Below the pieces are notes generated by a model. The model was not told the DNA's origin. It saw only the letters and a list, made by a program, of their open reading frames with translations, and ran no database searches. Of a stretch of DNA of 64,000 nt, positions 44,287 to 52,272 are shown piece by piece. Origin of the DNA: Massilibacillus massiliensis (GTDB lineage Bacteria; Bacillota; Negativicutes; FLKF01); assembly GCF_900086705.1 (NCBI RefSeq), contig NZ_LT575483.1, positions 3,264,054 to 3,328,053 of the forward strand, read 5' to 3'. A program made the translations under genes and the position numbers. Within the stretch, counting starts at the first letter, position 1. Every line of letters begins with the position of its first letter.

Positions 44287-44315
44287 TATTGTTGTCCATA
44301 AATACACTATAGATA

Positions 44316-44364
44316 AAAAAGGCTGTCAGTAAAATGAACTTCTTCATTTACTGACAGCCTTTTT
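44316..44364 (+). terminator. Terminator of aspA
   Basis: AAAAAGGCTGTCAGTAAA pairs with TTTACTGACAGCCTTTTT, with TGAA/TTCA near the loop. Confidence 0.9.
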
Positions 44365-44377
44365 TCAACGTAGGCGC

Positions 44378-44425
44378 AAACTAGGGACAGATCGGCTAAC
44401 CTAATCTGTCCCTAGTTTATAAGTG
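44378..44425. repeat. Palindromic repeat, copy E
   Basis: AAACTAGGGACAGAT (44378-44392) and ATCTGTCCCTAGTTT (44404-44418) form a perfect 15-bp stem. The left end matches the left end of copies A/B and the right tail TTATAAGTGGA matches their right end: a small derivative of the same family. Confidence 0.7.
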
Positions 44426-44432
44426 GAAGGAT

Positions 44433-44948
44433 TTATTTGAGATGCATCTGCTGGGAGAACTTATAAGGCTGTAATGCCTTGTAAAGTGTATAGAATGTGC
44501 TGATTTGAATAGGTAACAAAATAGAGCCCTTGATGAATCTGCTCATAAAAAATGCGTAGGCAGCTTTTTTGTATAAGATACACAGCCAAATGGTATTTAG
44601 AAATAAATCAATTGTTAGAAATAAAAGAAGATGGACTAAAATTACCTTTTTCAACGTAATTTTTTTCTGATGAAAAAAATACCCGTATAGCATGCCTGTC
44701 ATAAAGGCACTGAAGGTGAAACCCGGGAAATAGAGTCCAGGGAAGAATATGAAACAACCCAATAAATCAGCAATTGCAGCCATAAAGCCCCCTTTGGTTG
44801 GACCAAACATTGCTGAAAATAATGCAATTGGCAGGAAGGCAAAACTTACGCGAACAAAAGGGGTTTGAATCGCAAGGATATGGGTAAATATGATCGTTAA
44901 GGAAATAAAGATGGCGGAAAAAACAATTGTTTTGATACGCAATGACAT
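44433..44948 (-). CDS. folT: Folate ECF transporter S component
   Basis: About 171 residues with five or six membrane segments. FVRVSFAFLPIALFSAMFGP, GGFMAAIADLLG and FPGLYFPGFTFSAFMTGMLYG follow the FolT pattern. It binds folate and docks on a shared ECF energising module encoded elsewhere. GGAGG lies 11 bases before the ATG at 44948; a GTG at 44960 overlaps it. The tetrahydrofolate riboswitch upstream confirms folate. Confidence 0.88.
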   Translation of the reverse strand: MSLRIKTIVFSAIFISLTIIFTHILAIQTPFVRVSFAFLPIALFSAMFGPTKGGFMAAIADLLGCFIFFPGLYFPGFTFSAFMTGMLYGYFFHQKKITLKKVILVHLLLFLTIDLFLNTIWLCILYKKAAYAFFMSRFIKGSILLPIQISTFYTLYKALQPYKFSQQMHLK

Positions 44949-45120
44949 AAATGAGGACACCTCCAGAGAATATAATTTTTACTCAGATGGAGGTTAAACT
45001 CCTCTGAAGCATAGTTCATCTTATCCTGATATTACAGTTCACTGAAAAAGCTGGGAGTGAATGATCTAGCTACAGGATAAATTGTGTTGCTACATATTGA
45101 GGAGTCCTCTTTTATGTAAC

Positions 45121-45222
45121 AGCGGGATGCAATATTTGTACCGCAAATTACGAAAGTAATTTTTCGTTCAGTGACAACTCCCCGTCCATCTGACACTTAA
45201 CGCACAAATATTTACTCTGCTA
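45121..45222 (-). promoter_or_regulatory. Tetrahydrofolate (THF) riboswitch
   Basis: On the minus strand the order GCGTTAAGTGT, GGGGAGTTGTC, GAACGAA, GCGGTACAAAT and ATTGCATCCCGC matches the class I THF aptamer, with ATATTTGT/ACAAATAT forming an internal helix. Between aptamer and folT lie a hairpin around GAGGACTCCTC and an ACCTCC segment that can pair with the GGAGG ribosome site, so control is probably at translation. The remaining 44949-45120 is this expression platform. Confidence 0.88.
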
Positions 45223-45328
45223 TTTCGTGATTAAATTATGGATAGAGATCTTTAAATCCTTCTTTTCGGAAAAATAATTTTGTCATGTCCCGAAGCAAAG
45301 ACAAATATAACATATAGAGGTGATACTT

Positions 45329-47047
45329 TTGCGACGGGGTGTAGTATTACGAAGTGCTTGGCGATTAGGGCGTGATTATTTATTTTCTAATCAAAAGTGG
45401 ACGGCATGGGGACTCTTATTGCTGGTTGTGCTTTTTAACCTTTTATTGGTGTATATCACAGTGCAAATTAATTTATGGCAGGCGACTTTTTACAATATTA
45501 TTCAATCGCACAACCAAGGCGGTTTTATTGAAGCCATTGGATTTTATGCGCTCCTCGCTATCATTTTAGTTGCAGTCAAGGGCTGTCAAACTTATTTTCG
45601 CCTGTTGCTGCATATAAATTGGCGGCAATGGCTTACTGATAAGTATTTATCTTATTGGTTGAAAAATAAGATCTATTACCGATTGCAGCTTTATGATGGA
45701 AATGATGCGGATAATCCTGATCAAAGAATCAGTGAAGACGTTGATTTGTTTGTTGCTTTGACATTGCGATTATCTTTAGAATGCATGCAGGATGCTTTGA
45801 CTGTATGCTCTTTTATCGTAATCTTATGGAATATATCAGAAGTGATTACGATTTCCATTGGTACAGCCGAGTTTTCAATCTATGGTTATTTAGTTTGGGC
45901 AGCTTTGATCTATGCCTTGGCCGGTACCCTTTTAACTGTAAAAATTGGGGCTCCGCTGATCAAATTAGATTATGATCAGCAAAAATATGAAGCAGACTTT
46001 CGTTTTAGTCTGGTACGCGTGCGTGAATACGCCGAAAGTATTGCTTTATATGGTGGTGAGAGTGCTGAACGAGGAAATTGTTTGAAGCATTTCCAGCACT
46101 TAGTTTATAATTTCAGAGAAATTATCCAAATCCGTAAACGGTTGGTTTGGCTAACAACTGGATACGCACATGCGGCAGTTATATTTGCAATTTTTGTTGC
46201 TTCACCGCGTTATTTTAGCGGCAAGATCACGCTGGGACATATGTTTCAAATTATCGATGCTTTCAATCATGTACAATCGGGTATGTCCTTTATTATTGAT
46301 AGTTTCACGCGTGTTGCGCAATGGCGCGCTGTAGTAAATCGGTTGAATAACTTTATCGTTTGTATGAAATATGCCGAACAACAAGGTCGGGAAAATGTTT
46401 TACAATCGGGGTATAATCGGGATACAAGTCGTTTTTTAGAAGTGAAGCAAGTGGATGTATTTAAACCAGATGGGCAATTGTTGATCAAGGATTTAACTTT
46501 CAAATTGCAAGAAGGCAATCGATTATTGATTACAGGGCCGTCAGGTTGTGGAAAAAGCACACTGCTTCGTACCTTAGCTGGACTATGGATTTATGCAAAA
46601 GGAAGTGTAATTGCACCGCAGGCACAACAGAGCTTATTTGTACCACAAAAGCCTTATATGCCAATTGATACCTTGAGAAAAGCCCTGATTTATCCGTATC
46701 AAAAATGTAAAATAAGTGATCAGGTACTCATAGAGACGCTGACTTTATGTAAGATTAGTTATCTCGCCCCACGTTTAGAGGAAGTGGGAGATTGGGGCAA
46801 ATTTCTTTCGCTGGGAGAACAACAACGTGTGGCTTTTGTTCGAATTTTACTTGCACAACCACAATGGATATTTTTAGATGAAGCCACTTCGGCATTAGAT
46901 GATGATAATCAAGCGTTAATGTATAGTTTAGTCATAAAAAAAATGCCCAACACTGTAATCGTAAGTGTCGGACATCGGAAAAGCATTGCAGATTATCATA
47001 ATTGTAAATTAGTTTTAGACGGAACCGGCGGATGGCGGCTGTCTTAA
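45329..47047 (+). CDS. ABC transporter of the SbmA/BacA-like (YddA) type
   Basis: About 572 residues. An N-terminal six-helix SbmA/BacA-type membrane domain (WTAWGLLLLVVL, NLWQATFYNIIQ, NWRQWLTDKYLSYWL, YYRLQL, NPDQRISEDV) is fused to an ATPase with GPSGCGKST, LSLGEQQRVAFVR and FLDEATSALD. Related proteins move peptides or vitamin B12 across the inner membrane. TTG at 45329 is 8 bases after AGAGG. The stop overlaps the convergent M20 gene by 4 bases. Confidence 0.85.
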   Translation: MRRGVVLRSAWRLGRDYLFSNQKWTAWGLLLLVVLFNLLLVYITVQINLWQATFYNIIQSHNQGGFIEAIGFYALLAIILVAVKGCQTYFRLLLHINWRQWLTDKYLSYWLKNKIYYRLQLYDGNDADNPDQRISEDVDLFVALTLRLSLECMQDALTVCSFIVILWNISEVITISIGTAEFSIYGYLVWAALIYALAGTLLTVKIGAPLIKLDYDQQKYEADFRFSLVRVREYAESIALYGGESAERGNCLKHFQHLVYNFREIIQIRKRLVWLTTGYAHAAVIFAIFVASPRYFSGKITLGHMFQIIDAFNHVQSGMSFIIDSFTRVAQWRAVVNRLNNFIVCMKYAEQQGRENVLQSGYNRDTSRFLEVKQVDVFKPDGQLLIKDLTFKLQEGNRLLITGPSGCGKSTLLRTLAGLWIYAKGSVIAPQAQQSLFVPQKPYMPIDTLRKALIYPYQKCKISDQVLIETLTLCKISYLAPRLEEVGDWGKFLSLGEQQRVAFVRILLAQPQWIFLDEATSALDDDNQALMYSLVIKKMPNTVIVSVGHRKSIADYHNCKLVLDGTGGWRLS

Positions 47048-48207
47048 TGGGCAGCTAAAGTAAGTGCACTTCTTGCCATTACTTCCATCCCATGCAGCAG
47101 GCAACTTTCATCCATATCAAATTTCGAATGATGATGTGGGTACTGCATCTTATCTGTACCAGTTCCGATAAAGAAGAAAGCACCGGGAACTTCTTGCAGA
47201 TAATAGGAAAAGTCTTCTCCGCACATGACTGGAGGAATGATTTCAGCTTTTAAATCGTTGCCGCAGGCGGCGACGGAGGATTCGATCATTTTTGCATACG
47301 GTTCATGATTGACAACAGCAGGATGCCCCAGCAAAGTTTCTAAATCATAAGAAGCTTGATTCGCAAGGCATATGCCTTGCGTAATTTCTTCAATACGGCT
47401 AAAGACAATCTTACGAACTTCTGGACGAAATGTGCGAACTGTTCCTTCAATTGTAGCCGTTTCAGGGATGATATTAAATACGTTGCCGGCGTGAATCGCA
47501 CCGACAGAGACAACTGCTAAATCAAGCGGATCGATCGTTCGACTGACAATTGTATTGAGCGCGGTTACGATTTGGGCGGTGATTAAAATTGGATCTACGG
47601 TCTGATGCGGCATAGAGCCATGACCGCCCTTTCCTTTGATTGTAATTTTAAACTTGTCTGGTGCTGCCATTAGATTGCCATAGGAAATGCCAATCGTACC
47701 GAGGGGAATAGGCTGCCAAATATGTGCGCCAATGATTGCATCTACATTCTTTAAAGCATCTGCTTGAATCATGGCTTTTGCACCGCTTGGGAATTCTTCC
47801 TCATTTGGTTGGAAAATAAAACGATATGTACCCGCTAACTCTGCTTGTAGATCAACAAGCATTTTTATCGTACCAAACAGAATTGCCATATGTCCATCAT
47901 GCCCACAAGCATGGCAGGCACCGTGGTTTTGTGACTGATATTCCGTGTTGCATGTGTCTACAATTGGCAAAGCATCGATATCAGCACGAATTGCTATCGT
48001 TTTACCGGGAAATGCACCTTTTAATTCGGCAATTACACCGGTATTGGCTTTAACTTCTGGCGTTAATCCCAGCTTAGTTAATTCTTCTATAATTTTTTTT
48101 TGCGTGTTATATTCATGTGCGCTGATTTCAGGATGCATGTGAAAATAACGGCGTAATTTTACAGCAAAAGAATGATGCTTTTGCGCCAATTTATACAAAT
48201 CTGTCAT
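47044..48207 (-). CDS. M20 amidohydrolase (N-acyl amino acid/hippurate hydrolase type)
   Basis: 387 residues from the ATG at 48207, with AAAGGA 9 bases upstream. Motifs: RRYFHMHPEIS, ADIDALPI, HACGHDGHMA, FQPNEEEFPSGAKAM, GGHGSMPH, and PVMCGEDFSYYLQ. These are typical of HipO/AmaA-type metal enzymes that remove acyl groups from amino acids. A promoter and an early terminator (48334-48351) lie in its upstream region, so it may be attenuated. Confidence 0.88.
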   Translation of the reverse strand: MTDLYKLAQKHHSFAVKLRRYFHMHPEISAHEYNTQKKIIEELTKLGLTPEVKANTGVIAELKGAFPGKTIAIRADIDALPIVDTCNTEYQSQNHGACHACGHDGHMAILFGTIKMLVDLQAELAGTYRFIFQPNEEEFPSGAKAMIQADALKNVDAIIGAHIWQPIPLGTIGISYGNLMAAPDKFKITIKGKGGHGSMPHQTVDPILITAQIVTALNTIVSRTIDPLDLAVVSVGAIHAGNVFNIIPETATIEGTVRTFRPEVRKIVFSRIEEITQGICLANQASYDLETLLGHPAVVNHEPYAKMIESSVAACGNDLKAEIIPPVMCGEDFSYYLQEVPGAFFFIGTGTDKMQYPHHHSKFDMDESCLLHGMEVMARSALTLAAH

Positions 48208-48319
48208 CGTAATCAGTCCTTTATTCATAAGTTTTATAGATAGTAAGGTACTATATTATAATTAGGAATGAGTTGAAAAGTCGCTGCCATTCTTTCATTT
48301 CGTAATGAGTAATCGTACT

Positions 48320-48409
48320 TAAAAACGAAAAAACCACACATTGTAGTGCGGCCTTCTTCAAACTAGCTGTTGATTAGGAGAGCCGACACAACAATATCGA
48401 CTATCTTTT
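48320..48409 (-). ncRNA. Short leader RNA with terminator upstream of the M20 gene
   Basis: Minus strand: the promoter at 48444-48416 is followed after about 60 bases by CCGCAC/GTGTGG (48351-48346 with 48339-48334) and a T-rich run. Upstream of it TGTTG can pair with CAACA. No ORF or ribosome site. It is either an attenuator of the amidohydrolase gene or a roughly 90-nt small RNA; no class recognised. Confidence 0.4.
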
Positions 48410-48415
48410 TCCATT

Positions 48416-48444
48416 ATAGTATACTAATTTATATAGAAAGTCAA
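48416..48444 (-). promoter_or_regulatory. Promoter upstream of the M20 leader
   Basis: On the minus strand TTGACT (48444-48439), 17 bp, TACTAT (48421-48416). Confidence 0.5.
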
Positions 48445-48519
48445 ACATCAAACTTATAGGAATAGTTCATAGGGGTAAGGGAAAGAAACATTTTTTATAA
48501 GTTTAAGGAGAGGATATAA

Positions 48520-48723
48520 TTGTTGCCAAAACGTTATTGGCTTTTTGGAATTGTTTCTATAGGAATTATGGGGATATTATCTGATTTTGCAGAAAAGTAT
48601 GATCAAAAATTTGGAGAAATATTATCAATGGATATGGTTTTTACACCAATGGTTATTATTATGATGTTAATTATTGATGGATGTTATCAGCTTTTTAAAT
48701 GTATTCGTACTAAAAAACTCTGA
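48520..48723 (+). CDS. Small membrane protein, unknown
   Basis: 67 residues with two hydrophobic spans (WLFGIVSIGIMGIL and FTPMVIIMMLIIDGCYQL) and a basic C-terminus. TTG start with AAGGAGAGG about 6 bases upstream. No recognised family. Stand-alone. Confidence 0.5.
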   Translation: MLPKRYWLFGIVSIGIMGILSDFAEKYDQKFGEILSMDMVFTPMVIIMMLIIDGCYQLFKCIRTKKL

Positions 48724-48801
48724 AAGATATTTAAGCTAAAGTATGTAATTATCAATAGTCCTGATCGTTCGACATGAATAAAATTTAGATATTATCTTTT
48801 T

Positions 48802-48832
48802 GAATATTTTATCGATCGATTATGAAATATTC
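48802..48832. promoter_or_regulatory. Inverted repeat upstream of the M29 aminopeptidase
   Basis: GAATATTT (48802-48809) and AAATATTC (48825-48832) flank ATCGATCGAT. Possible operator; the rest of 48724-48972 is AT-rich leader sequence. Confidence 0.3.
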
Positions 48833-48972
48833 TAGCTAAGATTTAAGAGAAAGATAAATATTGTGTGGTTGCAAAACTTTTTGGCAAAGTATAGAATAAA
48901 TGCAAGCAAAGTATCATTTAGTGTGATTTGTGGTATAGTATCATAAAAGTTGAAGTGTAGGAGGAAGTTTTA

Positions 48973-50199
48973 GTGGATGAAAAATTAGAAAAGTATGCAC
49001 GGTTGATTGTTAAAACAGGCGTTAATATTGAAAAAAATCAAATCCTTGTGATAAATTCCCCAATTGAATGTGCTGATTTTGCACGCCGTGTAGCAAATGC
49101 TGCATACGCTGCAGGGGCAAAAGATGTCGTTGTAAATTGGAATGATGAAATATTAAACAAAATACGTTTTGAAAAGGCACCGGATGAAGTATTTGATGAA
49201 TTTCCTGCATGGCGGAAAGAATTTTATCTTGGTTATGCAAAGCAAGGTGCAGCATTCGTTTCAATTGCCGCATCAGATCCTGAGATCTTAAAAGATGTAG
49301 ATCCGGAACGTATTGCTCGTATGCAAAAATCAAGTGGAAATGCGTTAAAGGAATATCGTGAACGGATGATGAGTAACCGAAATACTTGGTGCGTCGTCTC
49401 TATTCCGACAAAAGCATGGGCGCAAAAGGTTTTCCCAAATGACAGCGTCGAAGTTGCAGTAGATAAGCTCTGGCAGGCGATATTGCAGACGGTTCGTATT
49501 GATGATGGTGATCCAGTCGAAGCTTGGATAAAACATCAAGCCGCACTTAAAGAAAGCAAAGATAAGATGAATGCATATAACTTCAAATATCTAAAATATA
49601 GGAATGCACTGGGAACTGATTTGACGATTGAATTGCCGGAAGGACATATTTGGCTTAGTGGGGCTGAGTATACGCCGGAAGGCAGAGAATTTATTGCCAA
49701 CATGCCGACAGAAGAAGTTTTTAGTATGCCGAAACGTGATGGCGTGAATGGTACTGTCGTAAGTTCAAAGCCACTTAATTATCATGGGAATTTGATCGAA
49801 AATTTCAAACTGACTTTTAAAGACGGAAAAGTTGTGCAGTACTCGGCGGAAAAAGGAGAAGCGATATTACAAAAGCTTTTGGAAGCGGACGATAGCTCTA
49901 GTTATTTAGGAGAAGTAGCATTAGTGCCTCATGATTCGCCAATTTCTAATCTAAACTTTTTATTTTATAACACTTTGTTTGACGAAAATGCATCTTGTCA
50001 TCTAGCATTAGGAAAAGCATATCCGGTTTGCATTAAAAATGGAGATACAATGTCACCGGAAGAATTAGAAAAAGCCGGTGTAAATGATTCTTTGATTCAT
50101 GAAGATTTCATGATCGGTACAGCCGACCTTGACATAATTGGCATAACACATGAAGGCAAAGAAGTTGTCGTATTTAAAAATGGAAATTTTGCTGAGTAA
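48973..50199 (+). CDS. M29-family aminopeptidase
   Basis: 408 residues. AmpS/aminopeptidase T pattern: AAGAKDVVVNWNDE, ASDPEILKDVDPERIA, NTWCVVSIPTKAWA, GHIWLSGAEYTPEGREFIANMPTEEVFSMPKRDGVNG, AEKGEAILQKLLEAD and HLALGKAYP. Metal-dependent cytosolic release of N-terminal amino acids. GTG start after AGGAGG. Single gene with terminator 50219-50264. Confidence 0.92.
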   Translation: MDEKLEKYARLIVKTGVNIEKNQILVINSPIECADFARRVANAAYAAGAKDVVVNWNDEILNKIRFEKAPDEVFDEFPAWRKEFYLGYAKQGAAFVSIAASDPEILKDVDPERIARMQKSSGNALKEYRERMMSNRNTWCVVSIPTKAWAQKVFPNDSVEVAVDKLWQAILQTVRIDDGDPVEAWIKHQAALKESKDKMNAYNFKYLKYRNALGTDLTIELPEGHIWLSGAEYTPEGREFIANMPTEEVFSMPKRDGVNGTVVSSKPLNYHGNLIENFKLTFKDGKVVQYSAEKGEAILQKLLEADDSSSYLGEVALVPHDSPISNLNFLFYNTLFDENASCHLALGKAYPVCIKNGDTMSPEELEKAGVNDSLIHEDFMIGTADLDIIGITHEGKEVVVFKNGNFAE

Positions 50200-50218
50200 G
50201 GTTATAGATAAATAACGA

Positions 50219-50264
50219 ATGCACCTTTCAATATTAGATGGTTCTAAATATTGAAAGGTGCATT
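50219..50264. terminator. Bidirectional terminator
   Basis: AATGCACCTTTCAATATT (50219-50236) pairs perfectly with AATATTGAAAGGTGCATT (50247-50264). Confidence 0.9.
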
Positions 50265-50270
50265 TTTTAG

Positions 50271-50741
50271 TTATTTTAATACGACATTGGATACAAAGCA
50301 GGTATGATTGCCGCCATTAATTCCCGAAGCCTTAACTATAATAGAACCGACATTCCCTGAGCCTTTACCAAGTTTATCAAATGGAATTGCAATTGTATCA
50401 ATATATCCAGTTACGATTCTTTCGCGTGAGATAATTTGATCTGTTGTTATTGTATAATCCTTGGTGCTAAGTAAAGTATCATTGTTATAAATTAAGATTG
50501 AATTGCGCCGTGGATATCCGTTATATTGAACTGTTACAAATAAGGTTGAACCGGAAAATGTGGTATCGTTCATGGAATATGGATAGACAGTGGGCGGAAA
50601 TTTTAATGCTGGTGAGCCGTCAGAGGAAAGATGCAAAATCGTCATCTTCATTAAATTAGGTGCAGGCCCAGCGTGGACTGTATTCGGTATTACAAAATAA
50701 AACATAAAACACAAAAATAAAAAAATACTTTTTTTGCGCAT
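50271..50741 (-). CDS. Secreted protein, unknown
   Basis: 156 residues with a signal peptide (about 1-24, cleavage after VHA). The mature part is rich in beta-prone residues (TTFSGSTLFVTVQYNG, GSIIVKASGI) and may be a beta sandwich. One cysteine is near the C-terminus. GGAGG precedes the ATG. No family recognised. Stand-alone, probably periplasmic or surface. Confidence 0.55.
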   Translation of the reverse strand: MRKKSIFLFLCFMFYFVIPNTVHAGPAPNLMKMTILHLSSDGSPALKFPPTVYPYSMNDTTFSGSTLFVTVQYNGYPRRNSILIYNNDTLLSTKDYTITTDQIISRERIVTGYIDTIAIPFDKLGKGSGNVGSIIVKASGINGGNHTCFVSNVVLK

Positions 50742-50916
50742 GATTGTCCTCCAAATTTAATTATAGATAAATTGTAACATTTTTTTATAAAAAGGTACAA
50801 ATTTATTCTCATTCCTTAGGGCTGATATTGAAAAACTGGTGTTAAACAGATATAATGAACAGAAAGTATACAAAAAGCAGTGAATTAATTAAGATAAATG
50901 TTTAGATAGCTTAACT

Positions 50917-51624
50917 TTGGAAGGTGTTAATATTTTACGTGATTTATATAGTAAAGCAGTTCTGAAAGCCGTTTGGCCAATTTGCGTAGGGTATCTTCCA
51001 CTTGGCTTTGCTTGTGGAGTGCTTGCACAAAAAGTGGGCGTGAGTGTTTGGGAAACCGCGATGATGTCAGTGCTTGTTTTTGCTGGCAGTGGTCAGTTTA
51101 TCGCACTGGCTATGATTGGCGGTGGCGCATCGATTGCTTCCATTGTATTAACGACTTTTATTGTCAACTTAAGACATACCTTATATAGCTCCACTTTATC
51201 AACCTATGTAATGGGACAGTCAAAAAGGTATCTAAGCTTTTTTTCACAAGGAATTGTAGATGAAACCTTTGCTGTCAATTTAAGTGCATTTAATACAGGT
51301 CAGTGGAATGCAAATCGTGCGTTAGCTTTGAATATTTTAGCACATGGATGCTGGGTTTTTAGTACGATGCTGGGGAATCTCGCAGGCAATGTACTTCCGA
51401 TTGATATGGCAGTGATCAGTTATACATTAACCGCGATGTTTATTGGTTTGTGGACATTTCATTTTGAGTATAAATTAAAAATTATCATCGGTTTATTTTC
51501 CGGCTTGCTTGCAATTGGATTATCGGGATTTTTAACCTATAAATTACATATTGTTGTAGCCACCGTGATTGCGGCTACGCTTGGTTGTATGATTGAAGGA
51601 GGCAGGAAAGATGACAAATCTTGA
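50917..51624 (+). CDS. azlC: Branched-chain amino acid exporter, large subunit
   Basis: About 235 residues. AzlC landmarks: ICVGYLPLGFACGVLAQK, FAGSGQFIALAMIGGGAS, NLRHTLYSSTLS and DETFAVNL. With AzlD it exports leucine, isoleucine or valine. No ATG or GTG is available at the right place: TTG at 50917 has no ribosome site upstream, whereas GGAAGG at 50919-50924 points to ATT at 50932. The start is therefore uncertain. It overlaps azlD by 14 bases. Confidence 0.9.
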   Translation: MEGVNILRDLYSKAVLKAVWPICVGYLPLGFACGVLAQKVGVSVWETAMMSVLVFAGSGQFIALAMIGGGASIASIVLTTFIVNLRHTLYSSTLSTYVMGQSKRYLSFFSQGIVDETFAVNLSAFNTGQWNANRALALNILAHGCWVFSTMLGNLAGNVLPIDMAVISYTLTAMFIGLWTFHFEYKLKIIIGLFSGLLAIGLSGFLTYKLHIVVATVIAATLGCMIEGGRKDDKS

Positions 51625-51934
51625 AATGCTGTATTGCATTTTGGGGATGTTTATAGTTTCTTATATTCCCAGGGTTGTACCACCTTTTTTGCTTGCTAAG
51701 ACAACGCTATCCCCGTTCGTCGAACGCTGGTTGAAGTATGTGCCGACTTCGGTATTTGGTGCGTTGGTATTTTCGGAAATTTTTATTGATGGCAATCGGA
51801 TCAATCTAAGTTTAGGCAATATCAATCTGATTACGTCGCTCATTGTTCTGGCGGTTTCCATCAAAACAAAATCGCTCGGCAAGAGTATTGTGACCGGTAT
51901 GTTTGTGTTTTGGGTGTTGAAAAATGTAGTATAA
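51611..51934 (+). CDS. azlD: Branched-chain amino acid exporter, small subunit
   Basis: 107 residues with four hydrophobic spans. The start MTNLEMLYCILGMFIVSYIPR and KYVPTSVFGALVFSEIF fit the AzlD family. AGGAGG lies 8 bases before the ATG, inside azlC. Confidence 0.9.
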   Translation: MTNLEMLYCILGMFIVSYIPRVVPPFLLAKTTLSPFVERWLKYVPTSVFGALVFSEIFIDGNRINLSLGNINLITSLIVLAVSIKTKSLGKSIVTGMFVFWVLKNVV

Positions 51935-52021
51935 TAAATGTGGTGAAATTTTGTTGATTGTTTGTGAGCTTGCTCTACTAAGGTTGGTTTATAAAATTTT
52001 TAATAGATCAATAAACGCATA

Positions 52022-52214
52022 GATGTCCTTTTGGCATTGCCCAAAAGAACGAAAAGGCTAGGCCTAAAGCCTCGAAAATACTTGAAAAAATACCGACTTA
52101 CTAAAATCTGTAAACTCACTTCGTTCAAACAAACAGATTTCTTAACGCAAGTCGGTATTTTTTCATCCTGCGGAACGTATTTTCTTCGGAAAAGGCCGGT
52201 AACGAAAACAAAGG
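52022..52214. repeat. Structured 190-bp repeat, copy S2
   Basis: It is the inverted homologue of 33057-33248. It runs from GATGTCCTTTTGGCATTGCC through GAAAAGGCTAGGCC, a perfect 17-bp stem (52083-52099 with 52149-52165) and CGGAAAAGGCCGG, to AACGAAAAC. The inner part of the stem differs from S1 at four of seven positions yet stays fully paired. It fills most of the 338-base gap between azlD and topB. The short open frame here is the repeat itself, not a credible gene. Confidence 0.8.
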
Positions 52215-52272
52215 CCGTTATCAGAGTGGTAGTAAAATAGAATAAAAGAATATTTGTGAGGTAAATCATAAG

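Noticed and set aside
52031..52240. Basic 69-codon frame between azlD and topB
   Set aside because: It lies inside repeat S2, and the homologous repeat S1 does not preserve an equivalent frame; the covariation supports structure, not coding.
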